This document shows positions 17,563 to 25,822 of a stretch of DNA of 64,000 nt, piece after piece. Under the pieces are notes generated by a model. That model did not search any database, had not been told where the DNA came from, and saw only the letters and a list, made by a program, of their open reading frames with translations. The DNA is from an uncultured Planococcus sp. GTDB taxonomy: Bacteria > Bacillota > Bacilli > Bacillales_A > Planococcaceae. The DNA lies in assembly GCA_947502505.1 (NCBI GenBank), contig CANNAE010000008.1, positions 23,922 through 87,921 on the forward strand, read 5' to 3'. Every line of letters begins with the position of its first letter. Position 1 is the first letter of the stretch. The translations under genes and the position numbers were made by a program.

Positions 17563-18315
17563 TTATTTTTCCAGTTTCGTCAGCAAAATCGGTTCGCCTT
17601 TGGTGACGAGTACGGTATGTTCGATCTGGGCAACGAGTGATTGGTCCGGCGTGATAAAGGTCCAGCCATCCCCTGATTCGATAATGTGCTCAGCTTTTTG
17701 GGAAATGAACGGCTCGACTGCCAGCACCATGCCTTCTTTTAAGATCGTCGTCTCCCATGCATCGTAATAATTAAGGATATACTGCGGCGCTTCGTGAAGC
17801 GATTTTCCGACGCCATGGCCAGTGAGGTTCTTGATGACGAACAAGCCCTGGTCTTTCGCTTCGCGTTCCACTGCTTTGCCGATTTGGTTCAGCTTGGCAC
17901 CGGCTTTCACTTTCATCATGGCGCGTTCGAATGCGGATTCTGCCGCTTGGCAAAGCTTTTCTTTCGCTTCGTGCCCTTCTCCGACCACAAAGGAAATGCC
18001 GGTATCCGCGAAATAATCGCCGTATGATCCGGAGACGTCGATATTGACGATATCGCCGTCATTGATGACGCGCTTTCCTGGAATGCCGTGCGCCACTTCT
18101 TCGTTGACGCTGATGCATGTATAGCCAGGGAAATCGTATTCCGATTTAGGCGCAGACACGCCGCCCCATTCCTTGAACAATTGCCCGCCCAATTCATCGA
18201 GTTCTTTTGTCGTAATGCCGGGCTTCACGGCGGCTTTCATCGTTTCGCGGATTTCCGCCACCATCTGTCCAGCCTTTTTCAATCCTTCAATATCTTTTTC
18301 ATTAGTCGCTATCAT
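17563..18315 (-). CDS. map: type I methionine aminopeptidase
   Basis: A 250-residue enzyme that removes the initiator methionine from nascent proteins. The five metal ligands of the family are visible in order: Asp in NIDVSGSYGDYFADTG (two Asp), His in GHGVGKSLHEAP, Glu in AVEPF and the final Glu in AQIEHTVLV. It is most like the YflG (MapB) type rather than the ribosomal-cluster Map. GAAGGG precedes the ATG by seven bases. It is monocistronic, between a terminator and an AT-rich upstream region. Confidence 0.94.
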   Translation of the reverse strand: MIATNEKDIEGLKKAGQMVAEIRETMKAAVKPGITTKELDELGGQLFKEWGGVSAPKSEYDFPGYTCISVNEEVAHGIPGKRVINDGDIVNIDVSGSYGDYFADTGISFVVGEGHEAKEKLCQAAESAFERAMMKVKAGAKLNQIGKAVEREAKDQGLFVIKNLTGHGVGKSLHEAPQYILNYYDAWETTILKEGMVLAVEPFISQKAEHIIESGDGWTFITPDQSLVAQIEHTVLVTKGEPILLTKLEK

Positions 18316-18445
18316 AAATACCCTTCTTTCACACTATTCTATTTGAGCATTATAACATAGAATAAGCCGCTCTCGCTTACCTCGACTTCTGAAGAACCCC
18401 CTCTAATTCCAGTGCAAAACCTACAGGCTATTTTCTCGATTCCCT

Positions 18446-18475
18446 AAAAAAACCCGCCTATCGCTAGGCGGGTTT
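18446..18475 (-). terminator. intrinsic terminator after thiT
   Basis: AACCCGCCTA / TAGGCGGGTT with a four-base loop; read on the minus strand it is followed by T7. It lies two bases from the thiT stop codon. Confidence 0.9.
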
Positions 18476-18477
18476 AG

Positions 18478-19053
18478 TCAGGAATCCGGCTGTGTCAGAC
18501 GAGGCGCTGTCAAAAATAGCAACGAGCAGACGATGGCCGCGACAATGGCGACCGGAATCATATAGGTAGCGTTATAGGCTGCTGAGTAAATAAAGACATT
18601 ACCATCAGCAAACATGCCGAAGAACAGGATCCCCGTAATGACATGGATCACATAACGGAGGAATGAACCGATCAAGACGCCAATCGCGACCATAGCGATG
18701 ACGCTCCCAGTCCTTTTCGCCCGCACGGCCTCTAGATAATGGCTGCGCATCAATCCAGCCAGCCCCACGACGCCATATGCCAATAAATAATCCAGTATGA
18801 CTTGCATGATGACAAAGCCGAACGATAGCGGCGTTACCGAGATGAAGCCTGTGACGATCTGCAGCAAGCCGACCAATAGGCCCGTAACGATACCTGCCCC
18901 GACGCCTCTTCGGAACGCCATCAACACAATAGGAATCATGACCAAGCTGACCGATCCCCCTTGCGGCATGCGAAAGGCGACAAAATCCAATACAAAGCCG
19001 AGAGCTGCAAAAATCGCAATTTCGACCATTAACAATACGCGTTTGTTTCTCAT
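18478..19053 (-). CDS. thiT: energy-coupling factor thiamine transporter S component ThiT
   Basis: A 191-residue membrane protein with six hydrophobic segments, the substrate-binding part of an ECF importer for thiamine. The start (VLLMVEIAIFAALGFVLDFVAF in pieces) and the MPQGGSVSLVMIPIVLMAFRRG segment, which lines the thiamine site in this family, are well preserved. The shared ECF ATPases and EcfT are not nearby, as usual. A TPP riboswitch with its own terminator lies in the leader, which confirms the substrate. AGGAGG precedes the ATG. Confidence 0.94.
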   Translation of the reverse strand: MRNKRVLLMVEIAIFAALGFVLDFVAFRMPQGGSVSLVMIPIVLMAFRRGVGAGIVTGLLVGLLQIVTGFISVTPLSFGFVIMQVILDYLLAYGVVGLAGLMRSHYLEAVRAKRTGSVIAMVAIGVLIGSFLRYVIHVITGILFFGMFADGNVFIYSAAYNATYMIPVAIVAAIVCSLLFLTAPRLTQPDS

Positions 19054-19112
19054 TCAAACTGCCTCCTTTTGGATTTGCACATCACCAGAAGGGCCGTTTT
19101 TACAAAACCATA

Positions 19113-19143
19113 AAAAACGGCGCCAGGATAGATCCTGGCGCCG
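19113..19143 (-). terminator. riboswitch-controlled terminator in the thiT leader
   Basis: GGCGCCAGGAT / ATCCTGGCGCC is a very stable stem; on the minus strand it is followed by a T6 run. It lies between the TPP aptamer and thiT, the expected place for an expression platform that stops transcription when TPP is bound. Confidence 0.88.
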
Positions 19144-19159
19144 CTCGGGCCGGTTTTCC

Positions 19160-19247
19160 ATCCACATCCCTGCGCAAGCGTTAACTTACAGGTTCGAAGG
19201 GTAAGAACTTACTCGTTCACTCTCAGCCAAAGCTCCCCTTGTGGTGT
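19160..19247 (-). promoter_or_regulatory. TPP (THI-box) riboswitch of thiT
   Basis: Read on the minus strand the aptamer shows all conserved parts: CACAAGGGGAGC at the 5' end, GCTGAGAG in the pyrimidine-sensing arm, ACCCTTCGAACCTG, and GCGCAGGGATGTGG closing the pyrophosphate arm and P1. It is followed by a strong terminator, so TPP binding should switch thiT off. Confidence is high because every core motif is present in order. Confidence 0.96.
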
Positions 19248-19272
19248 ATACAATTATTCCGCTATTATGTGT

Positions 19273-19301
19273 ATTGTACACAACGCACACTTGGCTTGCA
19301 A
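19273..19301 (-). promoter_or_regulatory. putative thiT promoter with an overlapping dyad
   Basis: On the minus strand TTGCAA (19296-19301) and TACAAT (19273-19278) are 17 bases apart, placing the start of transcription shortly before the TPP aptamer. A perfect dyad TGTGTA-TTG-TACACA (19268-19282) covers the -10 element and may be a repressor site. Confidence 0.5.
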
Positions 19302-19370
19302 GGCTGTTTCAGCCAAACGGATTAGGGTAGTTAGGAATTAGCAAACTTTGTGGAAGGTGGTGAAGGCAGG

Positions 19371-20474
19371 TTGAAAACTGCCGGTTCAATGATTGATTTA
19401 TTGAAGGATTTGATCAAAATCGAAAGCGATACGAAAGAAGGCGCAAACGAAGCGCTGATGTTCTGCTCGGCCTGGCTCAAGGCAAAAGGTGAAGAAGTCG
19501 AAGTGCATGATAATGATGGCTTTCTCATGCTGACAGCAGTCAAAGGCCAAGGCGCAGAAAAGATTATCTGGAATGGCCATGTCGATGTCGTGCCGGGGCA
19601 TAAAGAGCAATTTTCCCCGGTTGAAGAAGGCGACAAGCTCTACGGCCGTGGCTCTGCCGATATGAAAGCCGGCGTCGCGGGGATGATGCAAGCATTCGTT
19701 GAACTGGACGCGGCCGCATTACCGCGTGAAGTGCATCTGCATATCGTCACAGATGAAGAAATCGGCGGTCATTATACATCGGAATGGCTGGTCGACCAGG
19801 GCCATTACGGCGATTTCGTCATTTGCGGCGAGCCGACCCATTTGAAGATCGGCTTGCAATCAAAAGGCATATTGAGAATGGATATGACGTTCAAAGGCAA
19901 ACCGGCGCACGGCTCGCGTCCTTGGGAAGGCATCAATGCCATCGAATCGGCTATGAAATTCCATGCCGGCATGGAAGATTTGCCATTTCGCAAAGAATCC
20001 ACAGAGTACTATGAGCAGCCTTCTGTCAACTTGGCAATCATCGGTGCAGGCGACCGGTATAATGTAGTTCCGGAAATCTGCAAGATGTCCTACGATATCC
20101 GCTTCATGCCTGGCCAGGACAAAGACGAGATCGTCCGCCAGATGAAACAGCTTGCCGAAACACTCGAGGTCGACATGGAATTTAAAGCAGGCGGGTCGAC
20201 CCCTGCTTTGACAACGACAGACGACCATCCATATATCCAGACCTTGATGAAGGCTGTCGAGACGAAACTGGCGGAACAGCCGGTGCTGTTCGGGCAGCAC
20301 GGGGCTGCCGACACCCGTTATTACGCCAAGAAAATCGGCGGGCAAGGCGCTATCGAATTTGGGCCGAGCGGAGACGACTGGCACGGCAACGCGGAATATG
20401 TATCCATTTCAAGTGTCCGTTCCTATAAGGATATTTTAATCGCGCATGCCCTCGCCCCGACCGATGTTTACTAA
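19371..20474 (+). CDS. M20 family deacylase (ArgE/DapE type)
   Basis: A 367-residue zinc amidohydrolase of the acetylornithine deacetylase / succinyl-diaminopimelate desuccinylase group. Zinc ligands are visible in GHVDVVPGH near residue 71, GRGSADMKAG near 98, the catalytic DEEIGG near 129, GEPT near 153, and a late His in the GQHGAADTRYY/HG region. A TTG at 19371 is the chosen start, with AAGGTGG eight bases upstream; an ATG at 19389 lacks a ribosome binding site. It stands alone and divergent from thiT. The exact acyl substrate cannot be read from sequence, and no arginine or lysine pathway genes are near. Confidence 0.85.
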   Translation: MKTAGSMIDLLKDLIKIESDTKEGANEALMFCSAWLKAKGEEVEVHDNDGFLMLTAVKGQGAEKIIWNGHVDVVPGHKEQFSPVEEGDKLYGRGSADMKAGVAGMMQAFVELDAAALPREVHLHIVTDEEIGGHYTSEWLVDQGHYGDFVICGEPTHLKIGLQSKGILRMDMTFKGKPAHGSRPWEGINAIESAMKFHAGMEDLPFRKESTEYYEQPSVNLAIIGAGDRYNVVPEICKMSYDIRFMPGQDKDEIVRQMKQLAETLEVDMEFKAGGSTPALTTTDDHPYIQTLMKAVETKLAEQPVLFGQHGAADTRYYAKKIGGQGAIEFGPSGDDWHGNAEYVSISSVRSYKDILIAHALAPTDVY

Positions 20475-20535
20475 GGGCTGAAACCGGGAAAACTTTATTA
20501 AACCACCATACGAAAAAATGAATGGAGCGATAAAT

Positions 20536-20679
20536 ATGGCGATTGGAAGACTTGTCAGATCTGCAATTAAATACGGGCCGATTGCTTACCCAATCTTCCG
20601 TAAAGTGATGAACAACCGCAAAAAAAATAGCGCAAACAACGAAAACAACAAGCGCAGCGACTCACCAAAAAGCCGCTGA
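20536..20679 (+). CDS. small basic protein, 47 residues
   Basis: The frame starts at an ATG about eight bases after TGGAGCG and encodes MAIGRLVRSAIKYGPIAYPI, then a very polar, Asn/Lys/Arg-rich tail ending DSPKSR. It has one weakly amphipathic or membrane-touching N-terminal part. It ends six bases before a strong terminator, 61 bases after the M20 gene. I recall similar short hypothetical proteins in Bacillales but no function. A DNA- or membrane-binding role is only possible. Confidence 0.6.
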   Translation: MAIGRLVRSAIKYGPIAYPIFRKVMNNRKKNSANNENNKRSDSPKSR

Positions 20680-20684
20680 ACGAC

Positions 20685-20727
20685 AAAAGGCCGGAGAAAA
20701 TGAATCATTTTCTCCGGCCTTTTTCTA
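20685..20727. terminator. terminator between the small basic gene and the SGNH hydrolase gene
   Basis: An almost loopless palindrome: AAAAGGCCGGAGAAAATGA / TCATTTTCTCCGGCCTTTT with T5. It can serve both convergent genes. Confidence 0.9.
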
Positions 20728-20739
20728 TTGGTCTGCATT

Positions 20740-21672
20740 TTATATAAATGGCAATGCCCCGCGGATCGCTAGGTAATCCAGCTCCTTGCCTTGTGAAGGC
20801 TTGGCGGCAGAATCGCCATCCCTCGAGGAGGGTTCATCCGGTGATTCCTCTGCCTCAGCTGAGTCTTCTTCTTGTTCTTGCATTTGCTGAATTTCCTCAA
20901 AACTTACCGGTGCCGGTTCAGGAAGTTCTGCATCTTCCACTTGAAACCCTTCCCCGTACTGATCGAAAAACGCATTCGTCATTTCCTGATAGCCCTCCAG
21001 ATTCGGGTGGACATCTCCGGAATTCGGGACGAGTTCTACCGCATCTTCACCGAAACGGTCGGCTACATCGACGAATATCGCGCCTGCCCGTTCCGCTTCC
21101 TGCTTGAGGATCGCGTTCAATTGCTCGAGCTGTTCAGCCGTTCCTTGCTTTTGGCTGTCCCGGGCATGCGGATAAGCGAAATAATAGCCCATCACATAGA
21201 TATCTGCGGATGGCGCCAGCTCGTTTAGTTCCGCAAGAATCGTTTCGACGTTTTCACGGGCCGCATTCAACGCGTAATCTGCCTGGATCTCTTCAAAGCT
21301 CAAAGCCCCTTCAGCGGCATTTGCTTGCACAAGGCGCAGCAAATCATTCGCCCCGGCAGAAACCGTAACGATGTTTGCTGAACCCAGCAATTCTTTGGCT
21401 TCATCGGACTCGATGCTTTTCAGCACATCGCTTGTCGTGAATCCTGGAAAAGCCAAGTCTTTCGAATAGAACGCAAGCGGCTGGTTGCGCGTCAATTCCT
21501 GTGCGATCAAATCCGTATAGCCGCTATCGATTGCCCGGTTCGGCGTTTGGCCGGCCGCGAGCGAATCGCCGATGGCTACGTACGCGGCAGGAATTTGCGG
21601 TTCTGCAGATACCGTACTCCCCATTGCCGCAAGCAATAGCCCCGCTGCTGCTGCACTTACTGTCTTCTTCAT
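20740..21672 (-). CDS. secreted SGNH/GDSL hydrolase
   Basis: A 310-residue exported esterase/lipase-like enzyme. A signal peptide covers about residues 1-23 (KK, Ala-rich core, cut after STVSA). Block I is IGDSLAAGQTP near residue 36 with the nucleophilic Ser; block III contains SAGANDLL; the catalytic Asp and His lie in DVHPN near residue 216. A C-terminal part of about 60 residues is Glu-, Gln- and Ser-rich and probably disordered. Natural substrate is unknown; lipid or sugar esters are likely. GAGGTGA precedes the ATG. It lies 12 bases downstream of an M29 peptidase gene and is probably co-transcribed with it. Confidence 0.9.
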   Translation of the reverse strand: MKKTVSAAAAGLLLAAMGSTVSAEPQIPAAYVAIGDSLAAGQTPNRAIDSGYTDLIAQELTRNQPLAFYSKDLAFPGFTTSDVLKSIESDEAKELLGSANIVTVSAGANDLLRLVQANAAEGALSFEEIQADYALNAARENVETILAELNELAPSADIYVMGYYFAYPHARDSQKQGTAEQLEQLNAILKQEAERAGAIFVDVADRFGEDAVELVPNSGDVHPNLEGYQEMTNAFFDQYGEGFQVEDAELPEPAPVSFEEIQQMQEQEEDSAEAEESPDEPSSRDGDSAAKPSQGKELDYLAIRGALPFI

Positions 21673-21684
21673 CTGCTCACCTCG

Positions 21685-22911
21685 TTAGAATGCCCAATTT
21701 CCTTGCCGGAAAATCGCTTCGGTTTCGCCATCTTCGGTAATGCCGTCGATGTCCATCTCACTCGATCCAATCATGAAATCTTCATGGACGATTGAAGTAT
21801 TCAAGCCATATTCCCCTAACTGATCGCGCTCCAGATCTTTTCCGCCTTCGAGGCAAGTCGGATAGGAATCGCCGATCGCTAAATGATTCGATGCGTTTTC
21901 GTCAAACAACGTATTATAGAACAAAATGCCGGAAGCCGAAATCGGCGATTCAACCGGCACAAGCGCCACTTCCCCGAGATAAGCTGCGCCTTCATCGGCT
22001 GAGATCAATTCATCCAACAGTTCCTGCCCGACTTCTGCATGGGCTTTTACGATGCGCCCTTTTTCAAAATACAAGGTGAAGCCATCGATGATATTGCCTT
22101 GGTAGACGAGCGGCTTCGTATTGCGCACCATTCCTTTGACTTCCAGTTTAGCCGGAACGGTATACACTTCTTCTGTCGGCATATTGGCGATGAACGGCAC
22201 CTGCTCCGGTGTGCGGGAAGCCCCGCTCATCCACATATGGCCAGTCGGCAAGCCAATCGTCAAATCGGTGCCCGGCGCACGGTAATGCAATTTCCGGTAG
22301 CGCCGCCCGTTCAATGCGGCTGCCCGCTGTTCCAAGTTCTCGATATGTTCCTGCCACAATGCAACGGCATCGCCGTCTCCGATGCGCACAGTCTGGAAAA
22401 TCGCTTGCCATAAGGCTTCCATCTGGTCCTGTTCATCCGGGAATACTTTTTGTGCCCATTTTTCAGAAGGGATCGCGACGATCGACCAAGCGATTTTGTC
22501 GGATCCGACAGCCTGGCGGTAGCGCTCCAGTGCTTTTCCTGCAGATTTTTGCCCATCGCTCAGGCGTTTTGCCGGAATGCCGGTAAGCAAGTCCGGGTCT
22601 TCCGCATCGATCCAGAGAAATGCGCCTTTATGGTCAATGATGGAGTTGCGCTGTTGTACTGTCCAATCCGGAAACTCGTGGAACGCAGCGTCCGGTGCCA
22701 ACTCATAATGCGTCCGCGTCACGAAAGGGTCGGCGAAAGCGACATGGACTTGCTTAGCGCCGGCTTCATAGGCTTTTTCTACGACCAAGCGCGTGAATTC
22801 CACGGTATCTGTCGTTGTTTGAATCAGCAATTCCTGGCCTGGCTGGATATTGACGCCGACACGGACGGTCAATTCCGCATATTGCGCCAATTTTTCCTGA
22901 AAGCTCATCAT
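21685..22911 (-). CDS. M29 family aminopeptidase (AmpS/AmpT-like), copy 2
   Basis: A 408-residue paralogue of the protein at 10477-11709. Both share FxEKLxxYAELxVxVGVNIQP at the start, the GGNIIDGF/QGNIIDGF element and the ALVP.ESPISASGILFYNTLFDENASNHLAIG metal-site region (given here in pieces of the family pattern). Two adjacent ATG codons are possible starts; AAAGGGGA lies upstream. The start overlaps the stop of the helicase gene by ATGA, linking translation of the two. Function: removal of N-terminal residues from peptides. Confidence 0.92.
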   Translation of the reverse strand: MMSFQEKLAQYAELTVRVGVNIQPGQELLIQTTTDTVEFTRLVVEKAYEAGAKQVHVAFADPFVTRTHYELAPDAAFHEFPDWTVQQRNSIIDHKGAFLWIDAEDPDLLTGIPAKRLSDGQKSAGKALERYRQAVGSDKIAWSIVAIPSEKWAQKVFPDEQDQMEALWQAIFQTVRIGDGDAVALWQEHIENLEQRAAALNGRRYRKLHYRAPGTDLTIGLPTGHMWMSGASRTPEQVPFIANMPTEEVYTVPAKLEVKGMVRNTKPLVYQGNIIDGFTLYFEKGRIVKAHAEVGQELLDELISADEGAAYLGEVALVPVESPISASGILFYNTLFDENASNHLAIGDSYPTCLEGGKDLERDQLGEYGLNTSIVHEDFMIGSSEMDIDGITEDGETEAIFRQGNWAF

Positions 22912-24065
22912 TTTTTCCCCTTTGCTGTGATGGTTTTGCTATTGCCTTCGATCAATTCGCCGCCGTGCATGATTTTTTGCACTGGCTTAGCCGGCAATTC
23001 TTTCGTCAGTTTCTTATAATGTTTTTCATCGGCATAGGCCAGAAGCGTCAACACTTCCCCATCAGCCCCTGCACGGCCGGTTCTTCCTGAGCGGTGCAAA
23101 TACTGTTCGACCGTCATCGGTGCGTCGACGTGTATGACATGTGTCAACTGATCGATATCAAGCCCGCGTGCTGCCACTTCGGTCGCGATCAACACGGCCG
23201 TTTCCCCTTTACGGAAATCGTCCAATGCTTTTTTGCGTTCTTCTTTTTTCATTTCGGAATGCAAAGTCGCGATTTTGGCATCACGGAATTTCAGCTTGCT
23301 TTCCTTCATCAACACTTGGTCGAGATTGTTGACGAACGCCAAGGCCTTGACCCCTGCCATATGCGACAAACTGCGGAGCAAGTCGGTCTTGTCGCGCTCA
23401 TCGACCTTGATAAATGAATGCGTCACTTTGCCTTGCTTCGGCAATTGTTCAGCCGATACTTGTAGGCGCGTCGGCTGCTTCATCATGCGTTCCGCTACCA
23501 ATTCGATTTCCTCTGTAATGGTCGCCGATACCAAGACAAGCTGGCGATCCTGCTGTGTTCTTTCGATCAGGTCTTTCATGATGCCGCGGTGTTCACGGGC
23601 CATCAATTGGTCCCCTTCATCGAGCACCATAATACGCACCTCGTGCATCTTGAGCTTTTTGGTCTTGACCAATTCGTTCAAGCGACCGGGAGTGCCGACG
23701 ACGATTGTCGGTTTTTTCTTCAACTTATCCAATTGCCGCTGGATATTGGCGCCGCCGATTAATGGCGTAACGGTTACATCCGTGCCTGTAGTCCATTCGC
23801 GCAAGACATTGACGATTTGCATCGCAAGCTCTTGTGAAGGGGCGATGATCATCGCCTGCGTATTCGGTTTTTTCGGGTTGACGCGCTCCAAGATCGGCAA
23901 AAGATACGCCAAGGTTTTCCCAGATCCTGTCGGGGATTCCGCTACGATATCATTTCCTGCGAGCATTTCCGGAATCATCTGTTCCTGGATCGGCATCGCT
24001 TCGGTAAAACCGGTTTGTTTCCATTTTTCTTGCCACACAGGGCTCAATTCTTCTATAAATTTCAT
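22908..24065 (-). CDS. yfmL: DEAD-box family RNA helicase, YfmL-like
   Basis: A 385-residue ATP-dependent RNA helicase resembling B. subtilis YfmL, a small helicase linked to 50S ribosome assembly. Motifs in order: Q-motif MPIQEQ, Walker A SPTGSGKT near residue 48, GG, TPGRL, motif II DEGD (instead of DEAD), motif III SATI, then ARGLDI and HRSGRTGRAG in the second RecA domain. The C-terminal tail is short. ATG 24065 has AAGGTGG eight bases upstream; an upstream GTG lacks spacing. It overlaps the downstream M29 gene by four bases. Confidence 0.88.
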   Translation of the reverse strand: MKFIEELSPVWQEKWKQTGFTEAMPIQEQMIPEMLAGNDIVAESPTGSGKTLAYLLPILERVNPKKPNTQAMIIAPSQELAMQIVNVLREWTTGTDVTVTPLIGGANIQRQLDKLKKKPTIVVGTPGRLNELVKTKKLKMHEVRIMVLDEGDQLMAREHRGIMKDLIERTQQDRQLVLVSATITEEIELVAERMMKQPTRLQVSAEQLPKQGKVTHSFIKVDERDKTDLLRSLSHMAGVKALAFVNNLDQVLMKESKLKFRDAKIATLHSEMKKEERKKALDDFRKGETAVLIATEVAARGLDIDQLTHVIHVDAPMTVEQYLHRSGRTGRAGADGEVLTLLAYADEKHYKKLTKELPAKPVQKIMHGGELIEGNSKTITAKGKK

Positions 24066-24133
24066 GTGCCATTCCACCTTCTTTTCAATGCCTTAAGTGT
24101 ACCATATTCGGCTCACCGCCGCCTTTTCCGGCA

Positions 24134-24173
24134 AATGAAAAGGCGGCTCCTTTTTTCAAGGAACCGCACTTTT
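24134..24173 (-). terminator. terminator after the MFS transporter gene
   Basis: On the minus strand GCGGTTCCTT / AAGGAGCCGC with one mismatch and a short loop, followed by TTTT. It abuts the transporter stop codon. Confidence 0.65.
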
Positions 24174-25640
24174 TCAATCGGCATAACGTTGTTTGTAGAC
24201 ACGTTCTTTCTGTGCTTCTGTTGCTTTTTGGTTAGGCTTTTTGATGAAGAGCGCCAATAGGAAAGCAGCGAGCGCGATATAAGTCGATACCGTAAACGAG
24301 AAATTGATGCCTTCAAGCATGGCAGGGATGGTCGCTTCTTGCGGGCTCGTGCCGGAAGCGACCAAATCTTGGACCGTCGATTCGGTGCGCGTATTCATCA
24401 AGGTCACGAGAAACGCAGAACCGATCGCGCCGGAAACTTGCTGCAAAGTATTGTTGATGGCTGTCCCGTGCGGATAGGATTTCATCGGCAATTGGTTGAG
24501 CCCATTGGTCATGACCGGCATCATGACCATTGAAATCCCGAACATGCGCAATGTGTAAATCGCCATGATCTGATAATAACCGGTATCCAGTGTCAGATTG
24601 CTGAACAGGTAGGTGGTGATGACCACAAGAGCCAGTCCCGGCAACGCCAAAACTTTGGCGCCGAACCGGTCAAAGATGCGCCCGGTAATTGGTGACATGA
24701 TTCCCATGACGAGTGCGCCAGGAAGCATCATCAAGCCGGACTGGATCGGGGAAATGCCTTTGATGGTCTGGATATAAATCGGCATGAGGATCATGGCCGA
24801 GAACATGGCCATCGATAAAGTAATCGAAATGACTGAAGACAATGCGAACATCGGGTGCTTATAGACGCGCAGTTCCAATAAAGGCTCTTTTAGCTTCATT
24901 TGGCGGAAGGCGAAGACCGTCAAGGACAGCAGGCCGACCGCTATCGTCAAATAGACAGCTGGATTTTCCCAGCCGAGCGATCCGGCTGAACTAAATCCGT
25001 ACAGCAACCCGCCGAACCCAAGGCTCGATAAAACAAGTGACAAGGGATCAAGCGACAGTTCGCGATTTTGGAACGTCAGGTTTTTCAATTTGAAGATCCC
25101 GAGCAAGAGCGGGATCAAAGCTACCGGCAAGACGATGAAAAACAGCACTCTCCAGGAGTAAGTCTGGACGATAAATCCGGAAAGGGTCGGGCCGATTGCG
25201 GGCGCGACGACCATGACCATGCCGAAGACGCCCATCGCCTGCCCTCTTTTCTCGACCGGGAATGCGGCGAGCATGACATTCATCAATAAAGGCATCATAA
25301 GTGCAGCGCCAGAAGCCTGTATCATGCGGCCGATCAATAGTACAGAAAATGCCGGCGCCAATGCGGCCAGCAAGGTCCCCACCGAGAACAAGGACATTGC
25401 GACAATGAAAATGGCGCGGTTCGAATAGCGTTGAATCAAATAAGCGCTCGCCGGGATCAAGATACCGTTGACGAGCATATAGCCCGTAACAAGCCATTGG
25501 GCAGTTGCGGCGTCGACGTTCAGATCGATCATGATTTCCGGCAGGGCAATATTTAAAAGGGTTTGGTTGAAAATCGCCACAAATGCCCCAGTGAACAAAA
25601 TGGCGATAATTGCATATGGTGGTTTCGTTGTTTCTTTCAT
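24174..25640 (-). CDS. MFS multidrug exporter, DHA2 (EmrB/QacA, 14-helix) family
   Basis: A 488-residue drug:proton antiporter. The N-terminus (FTGAFVAIFNQTLLNIALPEI in pieces) and LNVDAATAQWLVTGYMLVNGILIP are standard for DHA2 pumps such as LmrB/EmrB; motif C in helix 5 is VVAPAIGPTLSGF. About fourteen helices can be counted. ATG 25640 has GGAGGAAC upstream; the longer in-frame start includes promoter-side sequence. A TetR regulator gene is divergent, and a perfect dyad lies in the promoter of this gene, so it is probably repressed by that regulator and induced by a ligand. The drugs exported are unknown. Confidence 0.9.
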   Translation of the reverse strand: MKETTKPPYAIIAILFTGAFVAIFNQTLLNIALPEIMIDLNVDAATAQWLVTGYMLVNGILIPASAYLIQRYSNRAIFIVAMSLFSVGTLLAALAPAFSVLLIGRMIQASGAALMMPLLMNVMLAAFPVEKRGQAMGVFGMVMVVAPAIGPTLSGFIVQTYSWRVLFFIVLPVALIPLLLGIFKLKNLTFQNRELSLDPLSLVLSSLGFGGLLYGFSSAGSLGWENPAVYLTIAVGLLSLTVFAFRQMKLKEPLLELRVYKHPMFALSSVISITLSMAMFSAMILMPIYIQTIKGISPIQSGLMMLPGALVMGIMSPITGRIFDRFGAKVLALPGLALVVITTYLFSNLTLDTGYYQIMAIYTLRMFGISMVMMPVMTNGLNQLPMKSYPHGTAINNTLQQVSGAIGSAFLVTLMNTRTESTVQDLVASGTSPQEATIPAMLEGINFSFTVSTYIALAAFLLALFIKKPNQKATEAQKERVYKQRYAD

Positions 25641-25694
25641 CGTTCGTTCCTCCGTCTCACCGAATGGTTTCGGCTTTTTATACTCTATCGACAT

Positions 25695-25723
25695 ATTTTA
25701 TACTCATAGTATAATTTTTACAA
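25695..25723 (-). promoter_or_regulatory. promoter of the MFS exporter with a dyad operator between -35 and -10
   Basis: On the minus strand TTGTAA (25718-25723) and TAAAAT (25695-25700) are 17 bases apart. The dyad TATACT-CAT-AGTATA (25699-25713) fills the spacer and touches the -10, a common place for TetR-family operators. Confidence 0.55.
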
Positions 25724-25822
25724 GAAAGATGAACCGGCTACCCACAATAAGTTTGAAACATTGATTTCATCGGCTTTTGACGGTATGCTTTGGCTATACT
25801 ATCAGTCCAAAAAGGGGATATT

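Noticed and set aside
23233..24096. Long open frame (287 codons) on the plus strand over the helicase gene
   Set aside because: It is antisense to a clear DEAD-box helicase, has no ribosome binding site or family signs, and is rich in Ser, Cys and Ile as expected of a shadow frame.
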